Assembly: GCF_035917575.1 (NCBI RefSeq)
Contig: NZ_CP109090.1
Coordinates: 4,340,001 to 4,404,000, forward strand
DNA from: Streptomyces sp. NBC_01788
GTDB lineage: Bacteria > Actinomycetota > Actinomycetes > Streptomycetales > Streptomycetaceae
Reading direction: 5' to 3'
Length of the DNA stretch: 64,000 bases
The notes below the pieces were generated by a model. The model searched no databases and was not told the origin of the DNA. It worked only from the letters and a program-made list of their open reading frames with translations. A program made the translations under genes and the position numbers. This document shows positions 8,712 to 14,058 of this stretch, one piece after another; the stretch's first letter is position 1; every line of letters starts with the position of its first letter.

Positions 8712-8977
8712 GCGGCACCCCCGGGCACCATCGAGCCGGCCGTGCGGTTGAGCAGGGCCACGCGGGCGGAGAGCGCCCGGCGGCGGGCGCGGCGGATGCG
8801 GCGGGCGTCCAGCTCGGTGGGCGTGCGGTCCAACGTGACGATCCGCGCGTCCAGCAGGTCGACGTCCGCCAGGATCACGGGCATCTCCAACTCGATCGCG
8901 TCCAGCTCCGCGGCCGTCGGCTCCATGAAGTCGGCGAACGCGGTAACAGCGTCCTGAACAGTGACGATGTGACTCAT
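8708..8977 (-). CDS. DUF6284-like small protein of integrative elements
   Basis: An 89-residue soluble protein and the first gene of the leftward three-gene operon. It has a conserved body (MEPTAAELDAIELEMPVILA, then TLDRTPTELDARRIRRARRR) typical of small proteins found at the head of transfer operons in Streptomyces plasmids and AICEs. The second half is strongly basic and helical, suggesting nucleic-acid or protein binding, but no function is known to me. The start is ATG 8977. The 443-bp region upstream, shared with the divergent GntR gene, must contain its promoter. Confidence 0.7.
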   Translation of the reverse strand: MSHIVTVQDAVTAFADFMEPTAAELDAIELEMPVILADVDLLDARIVTLDRTPTELDARRIRRARRRALSARVALLNRTAGSMVPGGAA

Positions 8978-9420
8978 CGGGTCGTGTTCCTCTCGCATAG
9001 GAACGGCCCGAACAGCGGCCCCGGTGTTCCCGCACCGGGGCCGCGCGCCGTTGAAGTCGGAACATCCGGCTCCCCTCAGCGCTGCTCGTACGAGACGAGC
9101 AGCGGAGGCAACCGGCCGCAGCGGTGCTGCGGAGATTGAGTCGCGCTGTACCTCACACGGGGAACCCGTGTGGCCGCCCACTTGGCCGAGGAGGGGCGGC
9201 GTGATCCCCATTCAGTTGTCAAGGAACTTGTGCTTCCTTCGCACTCACCCCGCCTGAGCTGGGGCTTTCCTCCGGGCACGCCCTGTACAGCTGAACCGTA
9301 CGTGACAGCCTATCCACCTTGTCTGGAGGAGTGTCGCAGCAAGAGACTGCATGAGTCCTGCTTGGAGAGTCAAGCCCCCTGGTCTAACTTGTACGGAGGA
9401 GTCGGAGCAGAGGGGATGCC
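8978..9420. promoter_or_regulatory. 443-bp divergent control region with three hairpins
   Basis: The region separates the leftward transfer-type operon from the rightward GntR gene and contains no convincing gene. It holds three perfect inverted repeats in a row. Stems lie at 9015-9026/9033-9044 (12 bp), 9081-9088/9096-9103 (GCTGCTCG, 8 bp) and 9154-9161/9165-9172 (CACACGGG, 8 bp). The right part carries two copies of CTTGTNYGGAGGAGT. In plasmids of this type the region holds promoters, KorSA-like operators and sometimes a cis-acting transfer site; which of these applies here is unknown. Confidence 0.5.
9318..9402 (+). promoter_or_regulatory. direct repeat CTTGTNYGGAGGAGT upstream of the GntR gene
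   Basis: Copies lie at 9318-9332 and 9388-9402, exactly 70 bp apart. The second lies 19 bp before the start codon. They are candidate operator half-sites for GntR autoregulation; the GGAGGAG part also resembles a ribosome binding site, which weakens the case. Confidence 0.35.
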
Positions 9421-10197
9421 TTGGCAGTGCGACGCGGTATGACGAAGGCGCAGGAAATCGCCTATGACCTGCGCGAACAGATCCAGTCCGGCCGGCTGGC
9501 ACCGGGTGAGGCCCTGCCTAGCGAATCCAGGATGATGAGTCAGTACGGCTACAGCCGTGAGACCGTCCGCGCCGGCGTCCGCCTCTTGATTGAGGAAGGC
9601 TTGGTAGTCACCGGCCAGGGGCAAGGGAAGTACGTCCGCGAGGACTACCCCCCTGTCGTCTGGAACTGGACGACGCTCGAAAGTCGGAGCCGCCACGCGA
9701 ATGCCGTGGAAGGGCGGACCGCCGGCGACCAGTGGGCGAGCGCAATCGCGGAGAACGGAAACGCTCCCCGCCAAGAGATCTCGGTCTCCATCGTTGTGCC
9801 CCCGCCTCACGTCCGGGAGCGTCTTGGGCTCCCGGCAGACGGATTGGCTGTGGCGCGCAAGCGCATCCGGTTCATAGACAACCGGCCCTATGCACTCGCC
9901 GACTCGTACTTCCCTCAAGAACTCGTGGTCGGCACACCCTTGATGGAGCCGCGAGACGTCTCAGCGCCTGGCAGCATCCTGGCGTCTGTGGGACTCGTGC
10001 AAGCCAAGTTCGTGGACGAAATCTCAGTCCGTATGCCGACTCACCAGGAAGCGGAGCAACTTGGCCTTCCCGCAGCCACTCCAGTCGCAGAGCACACCCG
10101 AACGGGCTATGACGCGGACGACCGCCCCCTCCGCTGCATGGTCACCATCCTTCCCGGAGACAGGCACAAGATCCTCTATGAAGTCAGTACGGACTGA
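9421..10197 (+). CDS. GntR-family regulator with UTRA domain (KorSA type)
   Basis: Transcription repressor expected to control transfer functions of the element. The N-terminal winged helix-turn-helix of residues 8-75 (EIAYDLREQIQSGRLAPGEA, PSESRMMSQYGYSRETVRAG, LLIEEGLVVTGQGQGKYV) is canonical GntR. The remaining 180 residues form a UTRA-like effector domain (HVRERLGLPADGLAVARKR, LYEVSTD end). Start TTG 9421 is chosen because AGGGG sits 5 bases upstream; GTG 9427 and ATG 9439 are alternatives. It is divergent from the DUF6284 operon and overlaps the GNAT reading frame by 20 bases. In pSAM2, KorSA represses pra and so blocks excision and replication; a similar role is inferred here. Confidence 0.88.
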   Translation: MAVRRGMTKAQEIAYDLREQIQSGRLAPGEALPSESRMMSQYGYSRETVRAGVRLLIEEGLVVTGQGQGKYVREDYPPVVWNWTTLESRSRHANAVEGRTAGDQWASAIAENGNAPRQEISVSIVVPPPHVRERLGLPADGLAVARKRIRFIDNRPYALADSYFPQELVVGTPLMEPRDVSAPGSILASVGLVQAKFVDEISVRMPTHQEAEQLGLPAATPVAEHTRTGYDADDRPLRCMVTILPGDRHKILYEVSTD

Positions 10198-10841
10198 GTA
10201 CCTCCGCCCCGCAGCGGCGCAGGACGTACCCGCCCTCTTGGCCCTACGTGCAGAGGCCGAAGGGTGGCTGCGTACCAAGGGAACCGACCAGTGGAGCGAC
10301 CGAGAGACCGGCGAGCGCGCTATCTCGAAGTGGCGCGCGAGCATAGACGAGGGGCGGGCATGGGTCGTCGTTGGCAAGGGTGACGAGGTACTCGCCACCG
10401 TCAGCCGTGGCCCTGTCGACCGGGACTTCTGGACCGATGCCGATCGTCCCGAAACAGCGCTGTACCTCTACAAGCTGATCGTTGCCCGAGAAGCGTCCGG
10501 CCGGCAGCTCGGAACACGGGTCATCGACTGGATGTCCCGGCTCGCCGCCCCTGGAAGGACGAACCTGGGTCCGCATCGACACGTGGCGCACGAACACCGG
10601 GCTGCACGCCTACTACGAACGGTTGGGGTTCCAACACGTACGCACCGAGGCACCGTCCCACAGGCGCTCGGGATGGCTCGCTCAACGCCAGGCCGGTGAG
10701 GTGGCCCTGCCGCATGACCTCTTGCCTATTGGGCCCCGCGAGGGGTGCCACGGGGATGGGACAACGCTCCTCGAAGTGCCGCATCAGAGGGCGGACGCAG
10801 AGGCCAACGGCCCGCGCCGACCTCGCAGAGGAACGCAATGA
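10178..10841 (+). pseudogene. GNAT N-acetyltransferase, single-base frameshift
   Basis: It starts at ATG 10178 inside the GntR 3' end. The first frame gives a normal GNAT N-terminus (YLRPAAAQDVPALLALRAEA and LYLYKLIVAREASGRQLGTR, the acetyl-CoA binding region). After WMSRLAA the frame turns to nonsense, while the next frame continues with WVRIDTWRTNTGLHAYYERL and GFQHVRTEAPSHRRSGWLAQ. Removing one C from the C4 run at 10548-10551 restores a single protein of about 220 residues ending at 10841. It is either a true mutation or a sequencing error in a homopolymer. GNAT genes commonly follow the GntR gene in AICEs; the substrate is unknown. Confidence 0.8.
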
Positions 10842-11039
10842 AACCTCAAGATCAAGACCAAGCCGAGTAAAAGGCTAAATGCAGCAACAAGGTAAAGCGG
10901 TGATCTACTGGAAGAAAAGGTGTAGCCAATCAATTCACGCCAAAACGCAGCACGTCTTTGGTGACCCTTTACAAACGGCCCGCAATGGCAAATGATCTTC
11001 CTTGAAGCCAACACGCAAGGAACACAACAAGGGGAGATC

Positions 11040-11507
11040 ATGAGTAGAGCAGCAAAACTTCTCGCATCGGCTGCCGTGGTCGGCATGGCTGCGACGGGGG
11101 CTCTGTCCACGGCGGGCTCGGCCGCCGCCACCTCACAGCCGCAAGTGCACGTCGCCACCTACAAGTCCACCGAAAAGGCCCCGCCCGAGTTTCTGCGCGG
11201 ACCGAACGGCGAGGTTCCCACCGAGTGGGGCGTGGCCACCTTCCCGACGGATGTCGAATTCGACTCCGACGACATGATCACCACGAAGGAGAGCAAGGGG
11301 GGCGGAACCTGGAACTACGGGACCGTCCTCGACGGCATCTACAAGGGGTGCTACTCCAACTACATCCACCCCACCAAGCAGCACTCGGCCTCGGTGTCCA
11401 TAGGGAATGCGACCGACAAGGTCATTAAGAACGCCGACATCTGGGCGAATGCGTACGCGACTTCGGGTGCCGCGCACACGTGCAACGCCTACTGGAACAC
11501 GTACTGA
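11040..11507 (+). CDS. lactococcin-972-family bacteriocin precursor
   Basis: A secreted peptide of 155 residues. The start is ATG 11040 with GGGGAG just upstream rather than the in-frame ATG at 10992, because a signal peptide begins here (basic start, hydrophobic ASAAVVGMAATGALSTAG, AxA cleavage near SAAAT). A roughly 60-residue propeptide follows. The C-terminal 65 residues match lactococcin 972: GGTWNYGTV, YSNYIHPTKQHSASV, ADIWANAYATSG and the aromatic end CNAYWNTY. Lactococcin 972 inhibits septum formation by binding lipid II in Lactococcus. Two cysteines in the mature part are extra relative to that peptide. The gene sits in locally AT-richer DNA with its own terminator. No dedicated ABC transporter follows. 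Confidence 0.85.
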   Translation: MSRAAKLLASAAVVGMAATGALSTAGSAAATSQPQVHVATYKSTEKAPPEFLRGPNGEVPTEWGVATFPTDVEFDSDDMITTKESKGGGTWNYGTVLDGIYKGCYSNYIHPTKQHSASVSIGNATDKVIKNADIWANAYATSGAAHTCNAYWNTY

Positions 11508-11540
11508 TCTCGCCGGTCTAACCACGGCCTGACCAGCTGA

Positions 11541-11573
11541 AGCACCGGCCGCCCTAGACCTGCGGCCGGTGCT
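11541..11573 (+). terminator. terminator of the bacteriocin gene
   Basis: A perfect 12-bp stem (AGCACCGGCCGC with its complement) and 9-nt loop lie 33 bp after the stop codon, followed by TCATTCCC. It also rules out the in-frame GTG at 11569 as the start of the next gene. Confidence 0.85.
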
Positions 11574-11652
11574 TCATTCCCTTATAATCTCACATCTTCG
11601 AGTGGTCGAGCCACCCACTCGTTCCCACCATCTCTCGCGAGGTTGTCCCAGT

Positions 11653-12255
11653 ATGCGCACGCTGCCACTTGTGTCGTTAGCCATCGTCACGGGCGCCGCC
11701 GTGGGAATCGGCGGCCCCCTCCTCGACGCATCGGCTAGCCCATCGGCAAGCGCGCTTGGGGCAGTCCTGGTAGCCGGCTGGTGTTACGCAGCTATCTCCT
11801 TTTGCCTCGGCATGGCAAGCACATCCAGGTTGAAGGCCGCCACCGTCGGCACGGCTACATTGCTCATCGCTGTGGTCTCCTATTACTCACTCAAGGCCGC
11901 GCAGGGCGATTTCAGGACAGTCGATCTCTCTGAGACCAGCGGCAGAGAGTTCTTCTCATGGGGCGAATTCGCCAGCATGACGTTGTATTGGTGCGTCGTA
12001 GGCCTAATCTTGGGACCGCTTCTCGGCGTGGCGGGTTGGATGGCACGCCAAGGCACGATTCGCCTCCCATTTCAACTCCTCGTCCCAGTTATCGCACTTG
12101 CCGAGACAATGATGCGGTTGCAAGTCGAAGCGTCCAGGGCCTCATCTCCAGCGGTATGGGCCTGGGAGTCTGTTCGCGCGACGTCGATAGCACTGATCGT
12201 GCTCCTCATCGGCGTGGCGGCATGGAAAAAGCACAATCGTCGTTCGCCCGCGTAG
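11653..12255 (+). CDS. multi-pass membrane protein of unknown function
   Basis: A 200-residue protein with about six hydrophobic segments (LPLVSLAIVTGAAVGIGGPL, LGAVLVAGWCYAAISFCLGM, TVGTATLLIAVVSYYSL, LYWCVVGLILGPLLGVAGW, LPFQLLVPVIAL, ATSIALIVLLIGVAAW) and a basic tail. The overall shape recalls small Streptomyces integral membrane proteins such as DUF6518, but I do not assign it firmly. It starts at ATG 11653, 80 bp after the bacteriocin terminator, so it is transcribed separately or by read-through. Its position directly behind a bacteriocin makes immunity a natural guess, but nothing in the sequence shows it. Codon use is less GC-extreme than in the core genes. Confidence 0.6.
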   Translation: MRTLPLVSLAIVTGAAVGIGGPLLDASASPSASALGAVLVAGWCYAAISFCLGMASTSRLKAATVGTATLLIAVVSYYSLKAAQGDFRTVDLSETSGREFFSWGEFASMTLYWCVVGLILGPLLGVAGWMARQGTIRLPFQLLVPVIALAETMMRLQVEASRASSPAVWAWESVRATSIALIVLLIGVAAWKKHNRRSPA

Positions 12256-12995
12256 CTCGATGGCTGAGTGACCCCATGCGTGAAGGTGGCCGAGGCCAAG
12301 CGCCTCGGACTACTGGTCTCGGACGGAAGGGGAAACGAGGGGCCCCGGACGCCATCAGGCGTCGAGGGCCCTGTGGCGTTACCGGTCGGCGGTGGCGGCG
12401 AGCGCGCAACGCGGGCACGCCGTGCTGTACAACAGTCCCCGCGACTGACCATGACCGACGGCAACTCCAGAGACGCGGAAGGCCACGTAGGCGACTGCTG
12501 ACCGCGCCGAGAGCTCCACTGCCGGTCGCAGCGTCGCCGTTCTGGACGAGGTGCGGACGGTGAGGGGCTGTGTCTCTGGATGGCGTTGCGTCTCCGCAGG
12601 TCACCGCAGGTGTAGGGATGCGAACCTGTGCGGACTGTAAATCTGCCGGCTCGCCCTGCGGGGCCGTCTGTGGGCCGTCGAAGGGCGGCCCAACGACGAC
12701 CCCTCGGCTACTGGTCTGTACTGGGCTGGCCTTGATCGCGCGAGGTCGCTCCCGCCCCGCGCCTCTTCCTCCGCAACAAGCAGGACGGGTAGCACGAGTA
12801 GCGCAGCCGAGTTCACAGCGTACGAGCTGCGCAAGCACGCGCCGGTAGGGGACTGTCGGCCTCGTCAGGTAGTTGTTTGAAAATGGCGACCGGACGAGCG
12901 GTGCCGCGACCGGCATCCCCACGGCGCGGTGTTCTTGGCGGTCGAGGCCGTGCGGGCTCCCTTACGCTTTCGCCATCGCAGACCTAGGGGGGTAC
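12256..12995. other. 740-bp region without a convincing gene
   Basis: Short overlapping frames on both strands lack recognisable domains. It contains an imperfect 14-bp hairpin at 12340-12371 (GGGCCCCGGACGCC, ATCA loop, two internal mismatches) that may terminate the upstream membrane-protein gene. It also contains a tRNA-Tyr-like fragment at 12633-12652. It may be the remains of element genes; a frame at 12268-12501 could encode 77 residues but has no recognisable domain. Confidence 0.5.
12633..12652 (+). other. tRNA-Tyr-like anticodon-arm fragment
   Basis: The 20 bases GACTGTAAATCTGCCGGCTC match, as I remember it, the anticodon loop (GTA), 3' anticodon stem and variable-arm start of bacterial tRNA-Tyr. 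A GCGGA/TCTGC stem can form around the loop. No acceptor stem, D-arm or TTCGA T-loop is present, so it is not a functional tRNA. Confidence 0.4.
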
Positions 12996-13454
12996 GTGAG
13001 CACCGAAAATGAAGCACCGCGAAGACCGCGGCGACACCTCGTGCTCGTCGGGGCACTCATCGCCGTGCTTGCCGCGCAGTCCACCGCGCTCATCGTCCAG
13101 CAGACGCAGATCAGCGCCCTGCAAAACCAGCACAGCAAGCCGGGCCCCGCGGGGGCATCGGGCCCTCCCGGCCCCTCCGGTCCCCCCGGTCCGATAGGCC
13201 TGCCCGGACCGGCTGGCAAGGACGGGCAAGACGCCGTCGGCACCGCAGCCATTCCTACGCGGGACAGCAACGACCACGTGCAGTTCACCCAGACCGAAGC
13301 CCGCGCCCACTGTGAGACCGTCGCCACCGAGGCTCACCCCGGCAACTCCTCCACCGGCGACTACGCAGCCGACACTCTTACAGACGCGTACTCCGCCACC
13401 ATGCACGAGAGGACGTTCCAGCAGTGCATGACCGAACTGGGATACCCGCAGTAG
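12996..13454 (+). CDS. membrane-anchored collagen-like protein
   Basis: A 152-residue protein with a short basic N-terminus and one transmembrane helix (LVLVGALIAVLAAQSTALIV, residues 14-33). A short Gln-rich stalk leads to a collagen-type Gly-X-Y run of nine to ten triplets (GPAGASGPPGPSGPPGPIGL continuing to PAGKDGQD). A 65-residue C-terminal domain with two cysteines (AHCETV, QQCMTELG) follows. The start is GTG 12996, with AGGGGGG directly upstream. It is likely anchored in the membrane with the collagen-like and C-terminal parts outside, possibly trimeric. It is the last gene before attR and looks like element cargo. Function unknown; collagen-like repeats in bacteria often act in adhesion or as stalks. 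Confidence 0.75.
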   Translation: MSTENEAPRRPRRHLVLVGALIAVLAAQSTALIVQQTQISALQNQHSKPGPAGASGPPGPSGPPGPIGLPGPAGKDGQDAVGTAAIPTRDSNDHVQFTQTEARAHCETVATEAHPGNSSTGDYAADTLTDAYSATMHERTFQQCMTELGYPQ

Positions 13455-13535
13455 AGAGGACAGCGCTCCCTCAACGAAGCCAGTTGAGAATCACTCTCGG
13501 TCACAGCATTAGGCAGCTCGTCCGGGGGACTCCGT

Positions 13536-13554
13536 GGTCTCAATCGTGGTCTCA
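13536..13554 (+). repeat. paired GGTCTCA sites near attR (candidate integrase arm sites)
   Basis: GGTCTCA lies at 13536-13542 and 13548-13554 with the same 12-bp spacing and orientation as the pair beside attL. The second copy is 138 bp from GGTCTCG in the attR core; at attL the corresponding distance is 135 bp. The rest of 13455-13671 shows no gene. Confidence 0.55.
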
Positions 13555-13671
13555 ACCGGTATCGATTCCGGTCACGTCCGCTGTCGTCCGCCAGAGTCGG
13601 AAGTTGCCCCTGAGCAGGTGCGATGCCTGCTTCAGGGACTCCCGGGGACGCCCTCGGACCAAGATCGGACA

Positions 13672-13718
13672 ACTCGTAATGCGTAGGTCTCGGGTTCGAA
13701 TCCCGAAAGCGGCTCCAT
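13672..13718 (+). repeat. attR: 47-bp core, displaced tRNA-Thr 3' end
   Basis: Identical to 5684-5730. This is the chromosomal 3' half of tRNA-Thr pushed away by the insertion; bases upstream (AAGATCGGACA) do not complete a tRNA, so it is not a second functional gene. Confidence 0.93.
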
Positions 13719-13722
13719 CCCA

Positions 13723-13757
13723 AACCCAGCTCAGACAGTGTCTGAGCTGGGTTTTTT
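13723..13757 (+). terminator. original tRNA-Thr terminator next to attR
   Basis: A hairpin (AACCCAGCTCAGACA with TCTGAGCTGGGTT) is followed by a T-run. It differs from the copy at 5735-5769 only at the stem base. The following 300 bp to 14058 hold no clear gene and must contain the promoter of the next one. Confidence 0.88.
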
Positions 13758-14058
13758 CGTTCACCGGCAGTACTGCCAGGACTACCGCGCAGCCGCGTGG
13801 GCCCCAGCGTGCCGGCTTGGAAGGGGGCCTTGGACCAGTCCGAGGGGGCGTGCCCGACCGGCCGGGGACAGTGCGCGTCGGCGGACCCGGTCGAGTTCGC
13901 CGCCGCGGGCGGCAGGCGTACTTTTGGAATCAGGCAAGGGTGACTCCCTGATTGGAACGTCCGGGCGACATCTCCGGGCGGCCCAGGGGTTCAGGGCCAA
14001 GGCCTGGACCGCCGGATCCAAGCGGGGTGCGTACTCACACGGCAGGCGCGGAGGGGTC

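Larger units (their letters stand above)
5684..13718. mobile_element. degraded AICE-like integrative element (~8.0 kb) in tRNA-Thr(CGT)
   Basis: The element is delimited by the two 47-bp cores. Gene content and order follow actinomycete integrative conjugative elements: integrase next to attL, a leftward transfer-type operon (DUF6284, Pycsar effector, Spd/DUF2637-like), a divergent GntR (KorSA-type) regulator and a GNAT gene. Cargo genes lie toward attR. The TraB/FtsK-like translocase, replication initiator and excisionase expected between the Spd gene and integrase are absent; a truncated IS1182-type transposase occupies that spot, and the integrase has lost its N-terminus. It is probably immobile without help from a related element. 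Confidence 0.88.

Noticed and set aside
10992..11039. Upstream ATG for the bacteriocin precursor
   Set aside because: It would place 16 polar residues before the signal peptide; ATG 11040 has its own GGGGAG site.
12268..12501. 77-residue frame in the gene-free cargo region
   Set aside because: No domain, Gly/Arg-rich composition, and it spans a hairpin; not enough to call a gene.
13671..13729. Possible second tRNA-Thr at attR
   Set aside because: Only the 3' half is present; no acceptor 5' strand or D-arm precedes it, so it is the displaced att copy.
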